Part shown: piece by piece, positions 27,527-36,787 of the stretch
Numbering within the stretch: the stretch's first letter is position 1
Layout of the letters: each line of letters begins with the position of its first letter
From: CAILZL01 sp049840395
GTDB taxonomy: Bacteria > Pseudomonadota > Gammaproteobacteria > Steroidobacterales > Steroidobacteraceae
Direction of reading: 5' to 3'
Length of the DNA: 64,000 nucleotides
NCBI GenBank assembly: GCA_049840395.1
Contig: JASGLD010000001.1
Coordinates: forward strand, 682,001-746,000
Notes under the pieces: model-generated
What the model was told of the DNA's origin: nothing
Database searches by the model: none
What the model saw: the letters and a program-made list of their open reading frames with translations, nothing else
Position numbers and translations under genes: made by a program

Positions 27527-28210
27527 ATGAGCAGCGTTCCAGTCATTACCATCAATGGCCCCAGCGGGTCGGGCAAAGGAACCTTGGCGCGTCGTGTCGC
27601 TGAGATACTGGGCTGGAACTTGCTCGACAGCGGCGCGCTATACCGGCTGCTGGCGTTGGCCGGCACTCGCTACGGTTTAGATCCTAACGATCAGGCGGGG
27701 CATGCCGCCTTGGCGGGCACCATGAAGATCCGCTTTTCCGGCGATGCCTCCGGCGAAGAGCAAATATGGCTGGGTAGCAGCGAAGTCAGCCGCGAAATCC
27801 GCACCGAGACGGCCGGCGAGGGCGCCTCGCGGGTGGCAGCCATGCCCGAGGTGCGCCTGGCGCTCACCGACCGGCAGCGGCGCTTTGCCCAGGAACCGGG
27901 ATTGGTGGCGGATGGCCGGGATATGGGCACGGTCATTTTTCCGGACGCTCCTCTTAAGATATTTCTAACCGCCAGCGCCGAAGAACGGGCGCGTAGACGT
28001 CATAAGCAGTTGAAGGACAAGGGCTTCGATGTTAGCCTTGCCGCCCTTTCGCAGGAGCTGGCCGAGCGCGATCACCGCGATGCAAATCGCGCCGTTGCGC
28101 CCTTGAGACCCGCCGACGATGCCGAATTGCTGGATAACACCGGTATGAGCATCGAACAGGTGGAGCAGGCAGTGCTGGCCCTGGCGAAAGCTCGTCAGCT
28201 GCTTCGCTGA
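27527..28210 (+). CDS. cmk: Cytidylate kinase
   Basis: A 227-residue kinase that phosphorylates CMP and dCMP. The P-loop is TINGPSGSGKGTLARR near residue 6, and LLDSGALYRLLA and LVADGRDMGTVIFPDA bind the nucleotide. The lid contains ERARRRHKQL. The length is normal. cmk-rpsA-ihfB is a conserved order. A TACACT box near 27490 may provide its own promoter, as the insertion upstream separates it from aroA. Confidence 0.96.
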   Translation: MSSVPVITINGPSGSGKGTLARRVAEILGWNLLDSGALYRLLALAGTRYGLDPNDQAGHAALAGTMKIRFSGDASGEEQIWLGSSEVSREIRTETAGEGASRVAAMPEVRLALTDRQRRFAQEPGLVADGRDMGTVIFPDAPLKIFLTASAEERARRRHKQLKDKGFDVSLAALSQELAERDHRDANRAVAPLRPADDAELLDNTGMSIEQVEQAVLALAKARQLLR

Positions 28211-28391
28211 TCACTACCGCTCTCTCACCAGAGATTGAGCACGCTAGTTCAACTAGGGCGCATTCGCGCCGGTAGCCCCCGAAGTCGCCCGATTGCTAGA
28301 CGTCATGCAGGATGCGTGACGAATTAACTCACCCCTGGTTCAACCGGAAGCGGGCCTGGGAAATTGCGGGTTTTTAACCCAAGAAGTTCAC

Positions 28392-30068
28392 ATGTCAGAA
28401 ATGTCATTTGCCCAAATGTTGGAAGAGAGTTTTGCCGCCAAGGCCATCAAGCCGGGCGCAATCCTCACAGGCGTAGTGGTTTCGATCAGCCCGGATGTTG
28501 TCATCGTCAATGCCGGCATGAAGAGCGAAGCCGTCATCGACGTAGCTCAGTTCAAGAACGAGCTCGGCGAGATCGAAGTACAGGTCGGCGACGAAGTCGA
28601 AGTGGCGCTGGACAGCATGGAAGACGGCTCGGGTGAAACCCGTCTGTCCCGTGAAAAGGCCAAGCGCGCCCGTACCTGGACCCGTCTGGAACAAGCTTTC
28701 GAGAAGCAGGAAATCGTCAAGGGCATCATCAACGGTCGCGTCAAGGGCGGCTTTACGGTGGAAATCGATTTCGTGCGCGCCTTCCTGCCTGGTTCGCTGG
28801 TGGATGTGCGCCCGGTGCGCGACCCCTCGTACCTGGAAGGCAAAGTACTGGAATTCAAGGTCATCAAGCTCGATCAGAAGCGCAACAACGTGGTGGTCTC
28901 TCGCCGTGCCGTTGTAGAGCAGGAATACAGCGCCGAGCGTTCGGAACTGCTGGAGAAGCTGCAGGAAGGCGCGATGGTGCGCGGTACGATCAAGAACCTC
29001 ACCGACTACGGTGCGTTCGTGGATCTGGGCGGCATCGACGGCCTGCTGCACATCACCGACATGGCCTGGAAGCGCGTCAAGCATCCTTCCGAAGTGGTGC
29101 AGGTCGGTCAAGAAATCGACGTACGCATCCTGAAGTTCGATCGCGAACGTCAGCGCGTCAGCTTGGGCATCAAGCAGCTGGGCAGCGACCCATGGCAGAA
29201 CATTGCCCGTCGTTACCCTGCCAACACCCGCATCTTCGGTAAGGTCACCAACATTGCCGACTACGGCTGCTTCGTCGAAATCGAAGAAGGCGTGGAAGGT
29301 CTGGTGCACGTGTCGGAAATGGACTGGACCAACAAGAACGTCGCGCCTGCCAAGGTCGTGCATGTCGGCCAGGAAGTGGAAGTCATGGTGCTGGATATCG
29401 ACGAAGAACGTCGTCGTATCTCGCTAGGCTTGAAGCAGTGCAAGGCCAATCCTTGGAAGGAATTCGGCGAAAGCTTCAACCGTGGCGATCATGTCAGCGG
29501 CCAGATCAAGTCGATCACCGATTTCGGTATCTTCATCGGCTTGAACGGCGGCATCGACGGCCTGATCCACCTCTCGGACATCTCCTGGGATGTGCCTGGC
29601 GAAGAAGCCGTGCGCAGCTACCAGAAGGGTCAGACGGTGGAAGCCATGGTGCTGGCCATCGACCCGGAACGCGAACGCATTTCGTTGGGTATCAAGCAGC
29701 TGGCCAAGGACCCGTTCTCGGGCTGGATCGCTGAACATCCCAAGGGCACCATCATCAAAGGCACGGTTCGTGAAGTGGATGCCAAGGGCGCCATCATCGA
29801 TCTGGGCGGCGGCGTAGATGGTCATCTGCGCGCTTCCGAGCTGTCGCGCGATCGCGTGGAAGATGCACGCTTGCTGTTGAAGGTAGGCGAAGAAGTCGAA
29901 GCCAAGTTCACGGGTGTGGATCGCAAGTCGCGTACCATCGCTCTGTCGATCAAGGCCAAGGACATGCATGAAGAAGCCGAGGCGATGCAGAACTATCGCA
30001 CCGATTCTTCGACCGGCACCAGCCTGGGCGATCTGTTGAAGGAACACATTGCGGGTCAGGACAATTAA
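28392..30068 (+). CDS. rpsA: 30S ribosomal protein S1
   Basis: A 558-residue protein with six S1 (OB-fold) domains, recognised by repeats such as KGIINGRVKGGFTVEI, TDYGAFVDLGGIDGLLHI, ADYGCFVEIEEGVEGLVHV and TDFGIFIGLNGGIDGLIHL. It brings mRNA to the 30S subunit. Its own leader has only a weak Shine-Dalgarno sequence (AAGAAG) and a small GGGTT-AACCC stem at 28369-28381. That fits the known S1 autoregulation in gammaproteobacteria. The 180-bp gap from cmk holds no gene. Confidence 0.97.
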   Translation: MSEMSFAQMLEESFAAKAIKPGAILTGVVVSISPDVVIVNAGMKSEAVIDVAQFKNELGEIEVQVGDEVEVALDSMEDGSGETRLSREKAKRARTWTRLEQAFEKQEIVKGIINGRVKGGFTVEIDFVRAFLPGSLVDVRPVRDPSYLEGKVLEFKVIKLDQKRNNVVVSRRAVVEQEYSAERSELLEKLQEGAMVRGTIKNLTDYGAFVDLGGIDGLLHITDMAWKRVKHPSEVVQVGQEIDVRILKFDRERQRVSLGIKQLGSDPWQNIARRYPANTRIFGKVTNIADYGCFVEIEEGVEGLVHVSEMDWTNKNVAPAKVVHVGQEVEVMVLDIDEERRRISLGLKQCKANPWKEFGESFNRGDHVSGQIKSITDFGIFIGLNGGIDGLIHLSDISWDVPGEEAVRSYQKGQTVEAMVLAIDPERERISLGIKQLAKDPFSGWIAEHPKGTIIKGTVREVDAKGAIIDLGGGVDGHLRASELSRDRVEDARLLLKVGEEVEAKFTGVDRKSRTIALSIKAKDMHEEAEAMQNYRTDSSTGTSLGDLLKEHIAGQDN

Positions 30069-30166
30069 CCGCGTGTAGGCCGTAGTTAGGATCGGCTGTC
30101 GGAACCGGCAGCCGATCATTGCGGTCAGGCAATGAATTAGAGTTAGAGGATGAGAGTGATACGCGC

Positions 30167-30469
30167 ATGACCAAGTCAGAACTCATCGAACTCCTCGCAG
30201 CCAAGCAGAAGCATCTGCCCACCAAGGATGTGGAGTTGGCGGTCAAACAGGTTCTGGAAATCATGGGCGATGCGCTGGCCGAAGGCGAACGCATCGAGAT
30301 TCGTGGTTTCGGCAGCTTCTCGCTGCACTATCGTCCGGCGCGTCAGGGACGCAATCCCAAGACCGGTGATGCGGTGGCGCTGTCGGGCAAGCATGTGCCG
30401 CATTTCAAGCCGGGTAAGGAATTGCGTGAGCGTGTCGATGCCAGTACCGGCATGCCGATCAGGGATTGA
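30167..30469 (+). CDS. ihfB: Integration host factor subunit beta
   Basis: A 100-residue DNA-bending protein that pairs with IhfA. It contains MTKSELIELLAAKQ, RIEIRGFGSFSLHYRPARQGRNP (in two halves) and the Pro-bearing arm GRNPKTGDAV. The length matches the family. The ATG at 30167 is chosen by alignment with other IhfB starts. It follows rpsA by about 100 bp and is closed by a terminator. Confidence 0.97.
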   Translation: MTKSELIELLAAKQKHLPTKDVELAVKQVLEIMGDALAEGERIEIRGFGSFSLHYRPARQGRNPKTGDAVALSGKHVPHFKPGKELRERVDASTGMPIRD

Positions 30470-30498
30470 TGCCCATACTTTGTTCTAGCGAATAATCG

Positions 30499-30533
30499 AA
30501 AGCGGATTCAAGCAAACTTGAATCCGCTTTTTT
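30499..30533 (+). terminator. Intrinsic terminator after ihfB
   Basis: A 14-bp stem (30499-30512 with 30517-30530), a CAAA loop and a T-rich end lie 30 bp after the ihfB stop. They separate ihfB from lapA. Confidence 0.85.
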
Positions 30534-30574
30534 GTTTGCGCGGGTCAGTGTCCAGCGCGTTAGACTTGCCAGTC

Positions 30575-30868
30575 ATGGGACGTACCAAACTTTTTCTATT
30601 GTTGCTGGCGATGCTGATAGCGATGGCATTGGTCGCGCTGAATTCTCGTCCTGTCGAGATCGAGCTGGCCTTGTTCAAGTTGCAGTGGCCATTGGGCCTG
30701 GCGTTGGTAGTGGCTTTGGCAATCGGATTAACTGCGGGTGTGCTGATGCGCGGTGCCTGGATTGCGGAATTGCTGGGCGAACGCGGACGTCTGCGGCGCG
30801 CCTTGAAGAGTGCGGAAGCCAAGGCTCGCGCTCAGGTGATTGGCGAACACGAAGCGCCTCGCGGATGA
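30575..30868 (+). CDS. lapA: LapA (DUF1049) inner-membrane protein
   Basis: A 97-residue protein with two membrane helices (LFLLLLAMLIAMALVAL and GLALVVALAIGLTAGVLM), the NSRPVEIEL-type loop between them and a basic C-terminal coiled helix. LapA works with LapB in control of lipopolysaccharide synthesis through LpxC turnover. The ATG at 30575 removes an upstream stretch lying in the terminator. lapB follows after 57 bp. Confidence 0.88.
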   Translation: MGRTKLFLLLLAMLIAMALVALNSRPVEIELALFKLQWPLGLALVVALAIGLTAGVLMRGAWIAELLGERGRLRRALKSAEAKARAQVIGEHEAPRG

Positions 30869-30925
30869 TGTGTTGATGCTTCTTCCCTTTTCAGTAGCCC
30901 CCATCCAGTAGACATATCTCGATAA

Positions 30926-32125
30926 ATGTTCAACGACCTGTCTATCGATCTGATTCTGGCCTTGATACTGGCTGCGGCTGCCGGCTGGTTCGGTAGCCAG
31001 GTGCTGCGCCGGAACAATGGCGATAAAGCGCGACCGCGTACCGAACCTTTTAATACTCAGTACTTCGCCGGCCTCAACCACCTGCTCAACGAACAGCCGG
31101 ATAAGGCTTTGGAAGTGTTGCGCGGTTTGGCGGAAGCGGATGCCGATACCGTGGAGACCCAGTTGGCGCTGGGACATATGTATCGGCGTCGCGGCGAAGT
31201 GGAACGCGCCATTCGCGTGCATGAGAGTGTCATGCAGCGGGTTGATCTGCCGCCGCTGCTGCGTGAACAGGCAGCTTTCGCACTGGGCGAGGATTACTTG
31301 AAGGCAGGATTGTTGGATCGAGCTGAAGATTGCTTTCAGCAGTTGATCGAGCGGCCGGCGCATCGCAATGTTGCCCTGCGCAATCTGTTGCACATCTACG
31401 AACAGCAAGGCGATTGGCATCAGGCCATTGCCACTTATCAACGACTGTTGGAATTCACTTCGCCCGAGCATCCTACTGCTCTGGCCCACTACTACTGTGA
31501 GCTGGCGCAGCAGGCGCATCGCGACGGTGATTCGGCTCAGGCTGAGGAGTGGTTGGACAAGGCCTTCGCCGTGCAACGCAATTTTCCACGCGGCAGTTTG
31601 TTGTGTGCTGAGTTTGCCTTGGCCAAAGCCGATGCGCATGCCGCTGCGTTGTTGTGTAAGCGGGTGATCGAACTGCATCCGCATCTGTTGCCCATTGCAC
31701 TGCCGCGCTATATCCAGGCGTTGCGTTCACTGAGCATGAGCATGGACAGTGTGGATGAAAGTCTCAGCTTGCATACCATCGAGGTGGCGCAGCGTGCCGC
31801 TCTGGGTTACGCCGCCATAGCCGCTAATTTGCTTGATGAGCCGTATCTATTGCGCTGTCTGCCTGACTTTCTGCGTCAGGATGCCAACCTGGGCGATATG
31901 GTGGTGGCGCTGGTGGGTGAGCCGGCCACGCTTGAAGAAGCACAGTTGGCGGCGATCGCCGCAGCGTTGTCGAAGATATTTCGTCGCACGCAGCGGTATC
32001 GCTGCGTCAGTTGCGGCGTCAACACCGGTTCGCACTTCTGGCAGTGCCCAGGTTGTCACAGCTGGGATACCTTGGCGCCGGTCAGCCGTTTGGAATTGGC
32101 GCCGGCCGGTCGGCGTCTGTCGTAA
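30926..32125 (+). CDS. lapB: LapB (YciM) lipopolysaccharide assembly regulator
   Basis: A 399-residue protein with one N-terminal membrane helix (LILALILAAAAGWFGSQVL), about nine TPR units, and a C-terminal rubredoxin-type metal site (Cys360, Cys363, Cys374, Cys377 in CVSCG and CPGC). LapB recruits FtsH to degrade LpxC and so balances lipopolysaccharide and phospholipid. The length and motifs are standard. Confidence 0.93.
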   Translation: MFNDLSIDLILALILAAAAGWFGSQVLRRNNGDKARPRTEPFNTQYFAGLNHLLNEQPDKALEVLRGLAEADADTVETQLALGHMYRRRGEVERAIRVHESVMQRVDLPPLLREQAAFALGEDYLKAGLLDRAEDCFQQLIERPAHRNVALRNLLHIYEQQGDWHQAIATYQRLLEFTSPEHPTALAHYYCELAQQAHRDGDSAQAEEWLDKAFAVQRNFPRGSLLCAEFALAKADAHAAALLCKRVIELHPHLLPIALPRYIQALRSLSMSMDSVDESLSLHTIEVAQRAALGYAAIAANLLDEPYLLRCLPDFLRQDANLGDMVVALVGEPATLEEAQLAAIAAALSKIFRRTQRYRCVSCGVNTGSHFWQCPGCHSWDTLAPVSRLELAPAGRRLS

Positions 32126-32287
32126 TTCAGCTTATCGCTTCACAACCTTCCTGATTGAAGTGAATTTCTGGGGAAGACACCCAGAAATGCCGCGCTGCGC
32201 CTGGTGAGGATGGTGCAACAATCCTCCGCCCGCGCTACCTGTGCGCGGTGAGCATGCAATATCAAGGAAAGCTTAAGGAGTAAGCCG

Positions 32288-32596
32288 ATGACACACTCAA
32301 TTCGTAGAGTCGCTTGTTTGCTGGCCGCCATGCTGGCATTCGGATTGGCCATGCCGGTCATGGCCGCCGTCGATATCAACAAAGCCGATGCCGCCACGCT
32401 GGCCAAGGAGTTGAAGGGCGTGGGCGCCGCTAAAGCCAAGGCGATTGTGGAATACCGGAATAAGAATGGCGCCTTCAAGAGCATCAATGAATTGCTCAAG
32501 GTGACCGGCATTGGCGAAAAACTGCTGGATCAGAATCGTAGCAATCTAACTATTAGCAGCGGCAACGACACCGCTGCCGCCAAGAAAACCAACTAA
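32288..32596 (+). CDS. ComEA-like helix-hairpin-helix protein
   Basis: A 102-residue exported protein. The signal peptide ends MPVMAA, followed by the double helix-hairpin-helix DNA-binding unit VDINKADAATLAKELKGVG and VTGIGEKLLDQNRSNLTI. It is related to the ComEA DNA receptor domain, a periplasmic DNA-binding factor for uptake during transformation. Short proteobacterial versions are widespread and not all are proven competence proteins. An AAGGAG site precedes the ATG. Confidence 0.85.
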   Translation: MTHSIRRVACLLAAMLAFGLAMPVMAAVDINKADAATLAKELKGVGAAKAKAIVEYRNKNGAFKSINELLKVTGIGEKLLDQNRSNLTISSGNDTAAAKKTN

Positions 32597-32610
32597 TACG
32601 TCTTCCCGCT

Positions 32611-32708
32611 CGATGTGGCGTCTAAAGGATAGGGATGTCCCATCAGTGCTGCAGGTCATGCTTGTAGGACTGAGGTCAATTAGGCGTCACATCGGGTTGG
32701 GTCCTACA
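32611..32708. repeat. Paired inverted repeats between comEA-like gene and galU
   Basis: CGATGTGGCGTCTA (32611-32624) pairs with TAGGCGTCACATCG (32681-32694) with two mismatches. TGTAGGAC (32663-32670) pairs with GTCCTACA (32701-32708). The two pairs interleave, which would allow a pseudoknot or alternate folds. It may be a degraded GTAGG-type element. Confidence 0.4.
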
Positions 32709-32846
32709 GCCGACCTCTTTACTGCTTAGCCGCTTCCTGCTTTTCTATCAGGCTTATTCTCAGTTAGTTCGGTGACTAACTGAACGCCGGTCACGGAAAT
32801 GCCGTAGATCGGCGCTATGATTGCCTGAGTTCAATGGAGGTGTGTA

Positions 32847-33740
32847 GTGAGCCAAGCTTCGAAAATCCAGTTCGCCGTATTTCCGGTTGCCGGTCGCGGT
32901 ACGCGCTTCCTGCCTGCGACCAAGGCCAGCCCCAAAGAAATGCTGCCCATCGTCGACAAGCCGTTGATCCAGTATGCGGCTGAAGAAGCCCTGTCGGCGG
33001 GTGCGCGCAAACTGGTGTTCATCACCGGCAGTACCAAGCGCGCAATTGCGGATCACTTCGATGCTGACCATGAACTTGAGGAAGAATTGGAGCGCCAAGG
33101 TAAGGCTGACCTGCTACAAGCCGTGCGCGGCATTGTGCCGTCATGGGCCAGCTGCATTTTCATTCGCCAGGCCTCACCGTTGGGCTTGGGGCATGCCGTG
33201 CTATGTGCCAAGCCGGTGGTGGAGAACCAGCCGTTCTTCGTGCATCTAGCCGACGATCTGATCGACGCACCGACGTCTTGCTTGAAGCAAATGGCCGAAG
33301 TGTATGAAGCGCGGCAAGCCAGTGTGCTGGGTGTGGAGATTGTGCCTAAGGAAGAAACCAACAAGTACGGCATCGTTGCCACCGATGGTCAGGACGGACG
33401 ACTCAGCCGCATTCGCAAAATTGTTGAGAAGCCCAAGCCCGAGAATGCGCCCTCGAACCTGGCCGTAGTGGGCCGCTATCTACTAAGTGGTACGATTTTC
33501 GACAAACTGGAACGTACCGGCCGTGGTGCGGGTGGCGAGATTCAGCTCACCGATGCCATCGCTGATTTGCTGGCAGATGAAGCAGTGTATGCCTACCAGT
33601 TCGAAGGTAAGCGCTATGACTGCGGCAGCAAGCTGGGTTATCTGCAAGCCACCGTCGAATATGCCCTTAAGCATGAAGCGCTGGGGCCGAAGTTCAAAGC
33701 CTACTTATCCGGTTTGAATCAATCGGACGCCAAAAAGTAA
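32847..33740 (+). CDS. galU: UTP-glucose-1-phosphate uridylyltransferase
   Basis: A 297-residue enzyme that makes UDP-glucose for envelope polysaccharides. The nucleotide-binding motif GRGTRFLPATKASPKEMLP and DKPLIQYAAEEAL are present, with VEKPKPENAPSNLAVVGRY further on. The start is GTG at 32847 with GGAGG 6 bp upstream. It is followed by a terminator. Confidence 0.95.
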   Translation: MSQASKIQFAVFPVAGRGTRFLPATKASPKEMLPIVDKPLIQYAAEEALSAGARKLVFITGSTKRAIADHFDADHELEEELERQGKADLLQAVRGIVPSWASCIFIRQASPLGLGHAVLCAKPVVENQPFFVHLADDLIDAPTSCLKQMAEVYEARQASVLGVEIVPKEETNKYGIVATDGQDGRLSRIRKIVEKPKPENAPSNLAVVGRYLLSGTIFDKLERTGRGAGGEIQLTDAIADLLADEAVYAYQFEGKRYDCGSKLGYLQATVEYALKHEALGPKFKAYLSGLNQSDAKK

Positions 33741-33765
33741 CTGGTGACGTAATGGATGATTGAGT

Positions 33766-33789
33766 AATGGGCTCCGTATGGAGCCCATT
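33766..33789. terminator. Bidirectional terminator
   Basis: AATGGGCTCC-GTAT-GGAGCCCATT is a perfect 10-bp stem followed by T-rich sequence, lying between the convergent galU and protease genes. Confidence 0.75.
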
Positions 33790-33799
33790 TGCTTTACTT

Positions 33800-33831
33800 G
33801 ATCAGCATGCCTTGCGATCAGCATGCCTTGC
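33800..33831. repeat. 16-bp exact tandem duplication
   Basis: GATCAGCATGCCTTGC occurs twice in a row (33800-33815 and 33816-33831). The second unit holds the stop codon of the protease gene, so the duplication copied the end of the reading frame into the gap. Confidence 0.8.
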
Positions 33832-35596
33832 GGGTTTTGCGAATCGCCAGCAAGCCTGCCAGCAATAACAGATTTACATAGCCCAGTTCGCCACCGCCAC
33901 CGCTTCCGCCGCTGGACTCGGCAGTGGCCGCTGCACTGCTGGCACTGGCTGTAGCATTTGCCGTGGAATTGCTAGAGGAGGCTGCTGAACTTGAATTGCT
34001 CGAGCTACTTGAACTACTGGAACTGCTGGTGCTCACAGCGAGCACAGCTTGATACGCGTTAACGATGCCGGCACCGCAGGTGCTGGTGGTGCAATTACAT
34101 TCGGCTTCATTGACGACTACGCTGGTGCTGCCGGTGGGGACCTCACAGGTATTGGCAGCGGTTTGCGGAAAGGGCGTGGCAGTACTGCGCAAGGTGCTGG
34201 AGATCTGCGCAGGAGTCAGGTTGCCGTTGGCGCCTAACATCAAGGCAATGGTTCCGGAAACGATCGGTGCGGAGAAGCTGGTGCCGAGGTTGTAATTGGT
34301 TTGATCGGTGTAGTCGTTTACGCCAGGTACAGTGGCGCCGAGATTGGTGGTGGTATCGAGGGAGTACAGGCAGGGACCGCTGCTGTTGAAGCAATTGCCT
34401 GCGGGTGCGGCGATGGTGGCGGCGGTGCCCAGGCTGCTGAAGCCTACTTTGGTGCCCGTGTTGCGTACCCCGGTCACGGCAATGACACCGCTGCAATTGG
34501 CAGGGGTATTGATGATGGCGCTGTCATTGCCTGCCGAAGCGACCACGCTGACGCCCATGGAATTCAAGGTGGTGATCACATCGGCATAAGCCTGTGAGCA
34601 ACTGCCGTTGCCACCCAAACTGAGATTGATCACCTTGGCGGGATTGGGGTTGGTCGGTGCGCCATTCACCGCCAAGCCGGCAGCCCAACGCATGCCGACG
34701 ATGATGTCCGAGTCATAGCCACCGCACTTGCCCAGCACGCGCACCGGCAGGATGCGGGCGTTCCAACCCGTGCCGGCGATACCAATACCATTGTTGGTGG
34801 CTGCGCCGACGATGCCAGCCACCCGCGTGCCATGCCAGGAGCTGGCTCCAGTATCGCAATCAGCAAACAGGGTATTTTCTTGATCGGTGCTGTCGACCCA
34901 GTCGCCGGGATCGGAGGCATCGGCATCCCAGCCATTGCCGTCATTGGCGGTGAGATAGGTTTTGCCCGAGCCGGTACAGCTGGTTTGGTCGCAATCCACG
35001 AAGTCATAACCGGGCAGCAATTTGGCGGCGAGATCCGGATGATCGAAACGCACGCCGGTATCGACGACGGCGACCACAATGCCATTGCCGCTACTGCCGC
35101 CCTGCGAGTAATCCCAGGCAGCATAGGCATTGATTGAGGCGGGTTCGGTATTCAGCAGATACCACTGGCCACTGTGGCCGCTCTTGGCAGTGATGTACTG
35201 GTCGGAGGGCAGTACCGCAGGGTGACGACGCTCATCGGGCACGGCGTATTCCACATCCGGTTGCGCGCGCAGCTTGTTAAGCATCTGGGTGAACTTAGCC
35301 TGATCTACCGGCCGCTCCAGTTCCATAACATCCAGCCGTTCGCTCAGATTGCGGCGTGGATTGATGGCCAGGCCAGTGGCCTGACGAAATTCGGTACGCG
35401 CTGAGGCAACCGCCTGGGCGCGAGTGCGCGTGGCGTCGGTTTTCCACTTAACGATGATGCGCGCTTGTGCTTCGCTGGCGCTCCAGGCCGATGGACTCAA
35501 AAACAGCGACAGGCAGGCAAGAGCGGCAGCCCATATGCTGCATCGCGTCGCCACATTGGCAAGCGGGTGGGGTGATTTCAATGGCTGCTTCGGCAT
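33818..35596 (-). CDS. Subtilisin-family protease with GlyGly-CTERM tail
   Basis: A 592-residue S8 serine protease. The signal peptide ends AWSA near residue 40, followed by a propeptide domain (about 44-125). The catalytic domain has Asp179 (VVDTG), His255 (WHGTRVAG), oxyanion Asn357 (SAGND) and Ser440 (GTSFSAP). A Ser-rich linker (522-563) leads to GGSGGGG (563-569), a short hydrophobic segment and RKTRK. This tripartite tail matches the GlyGly-CTERM signal, which in other species is cut by a rhombosortase for secretion. No rhombosortase is in the window. Several Cys pairs suggest disulfides. Confidence 0.9.
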   Translation of the reverse strand: MPKQPLKSPHPLANVATRCSIWAAALACLSLFLSPSAWSASEAQARIIVKWKTDATRTRAQAVASARTEFRQATGLAINPRRNLSERLDVMELERPVDQAKFTQMLNKLRAQPDVEYAVPDERRHPAVLPSDQYITAKSGHSGQWYLLNTEPASINAYAAWDYSQGGSSGNGIVVAVVDTGVRFDHPDLAAKLLPGYDFVDCDQTSCTGSGKTYLTANDGNGWDADASDPGDWVDSTDQENTLFADCDTGASSWHGTRVAGIVGAATNNGIGIAGTGWNARILPVRVLGKCGGYDSDIIVGMRWAAGLAVNGAPTNPNPAKVINLSLGGNGSCSQAYADVITTLNSMGVSVVASAGNDSAIINTPANCSGVIAVTGVRNTGTKVGFSSLGTAATIAAPAGNCFNSSGPCLYSLDTTTNLGATVPGVNDYTDQTNYNLGTSFSAPIVSGTIALMLGANGNLTPAQISSTLRSTATPFPQTAANTCEVPTGSTSVVVNEAECNCTTSTCGAGIVNAYQAVLAVSTSSSSSSSSSSNSSSAASSSNSTANATASASSAAATAESSGGSGGGGELGYVNLLLLAGLLAIRKTRKAC

Positions 35597-36029
35597 GGCG
35601 TTTACTTAATGTCGAGGCATTACGTCGAGCATTGATTCATGGCTGATCGGATGGTTTGAGTCCAGGCAGCTGCAAAAGGTTTGTGCGAATTTACCTGCAG
35701 GAAGCATGCGCTAACAGGAACTGCGTATCACACGTATCTGCGCCGCGACAGCAATTCATGGAATGCTGCCATTTGGCCTTGGTGCGACTGATTGAGCGCT
35801 GAATGCAATTCATAGTCGTGAATAGGAGTGTTGCGAACAGGAATCTCGTATATTTTTGTATTAAGTTCACAAAGCACTCGGTTAACCTGCCTGCAAGGCG
35901 GTCGTACCTCCTGGCGAGCAGGCGCACAAGCTTGAGCTTGACCAGATTTTCGGCGCTGATTTACCGCAAGGGTGATGGGGATACCGGGTACCGGGCCACC
36001 GAACATACGGCAAACGATAAGGGCACTAG
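35597..36029. other. 430-bp gap between divergent genes
   Basis: No gene, repeat or clear promoter is recognised. The weak open frames here have no ribosome site. It must carry the start signals for the protease and for the VTC operon; AAGGG lies 6 bp before the ATG at 36030. Confidence 0.4.
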
Positions 36030-36776
36030 ATGTTGCATCAGCCGGTGATCGCACAAAATTATCGAGAAACGCGTGACTTCGCCTGTGAAAGCAAGTTCTT
36101 GCTCAGCGCCGAACAAGCCGATCTGATCCGCGCCTGGGCGCGCGCCAACATGGGTGTGGATCCGCATGGCAACGGTGAACATGGCGATCTGTACCAGGTC
36201 AGCAGTATTTATTTTGATACCGTCAACTTCGATGTTTTTCAACGTAATGGTTCTTATGGTCGCAGCAAGTACCGCATTCGTCGCTACAACGCCGGCGATA
36301 CCGTGTTTCTCGAACGCAAGACCAAAACCGATACACAGGTAAGCAAGCGTCGTACTCAAGTCCACCTAAGTGAATTGAGCCATCTATCGTTACCGCCGCA
36401 AGCCACCTGGTCCGGTTATTGGTTTCAGCGTCGTTTGAAGGTGCGCAGCCTGCAACCCGTTTGTCAGATCAGTTACCAACGTGTGGCGCGTTTGGCCCAA
36501 GCGGAGAATGGTCCCTGTCGTCTTACGCTGGATAATCAGCTAAGTGCTCAAGTTTCGAACCTGGGGGGAGTGCAGTTCGCGACGCCGCCGGGCACGGCCC
36601 TGCTACCACCCGAACGCTATATTCTTGAGTTGAAGTATCGTTATAGCTTGCCGGTGTTGTTTCGCCGTTTGCTGAGCGAATTCGCACCCTTGCCGCAGCG
36701 CGTATCCAAGTACCGCCTGGCCATCGATACACTGGCATTGACGCAGCCCATGGCCAAGCGCCGCGAGGTCATTTGA
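36030..36776 (+). CDS. VTC-domain protein (polyphosphate polymerase-like)
   Basis: A 248-residue protein built of a single VTC tunnel domain, related to the catalytic core of the yeast polyphosphate polymerase. Tunnel residues are visible: CESKF at 19-23, SSIYFDT at 58-64, KYRIRRY at 80-86, FLERKTK at 93-99, KRR near 107, LELKYRY at 199-205 and SKY at 226-228. It has no SPX domain and no signal peptide, so it is cytosolic. The three genes that follow are tightly spaced. The operon is a known but uncharacterised association with DUF4956 and CotH proteins. Confidence 0.87.
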   Translation: MLHQPVIAQNYRETRDFACESKFLLSAEQADLIRAWARANMGVDPHGNGEHGDLYQVSSIYFDTVNFDVFQRNGSYGRSKYRIRRYNAGDTVFLERKTKTDTQVSKRRTQVHLSELSHLSLPPQATWSGYWFQRRLKVRSLQPVCQISYQRVARLAQAENGPCRLTLDNQLSAQVSNLGGVQFATPPGTALLPPERYILELKYRYSLPVLFRRLLSEFAPLPQRVSKYRLAIDTLALTQPMAKRREVI

Positions 36777-36787
36777 ACTCGGAATTC

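Noticed and set aside
28404..29363. 320-codon minus-strand frame inside rpsA
   Set aside because: It is the antisense of S1 repeats and has no ribosome site or known domain.
34000..34040. Ser-codon run of the protease as an assembly artefact
   Set aside because: Serine codons vary (AGC, AGT, TCA, TCG) and the frame continues into a proper sorting tail.
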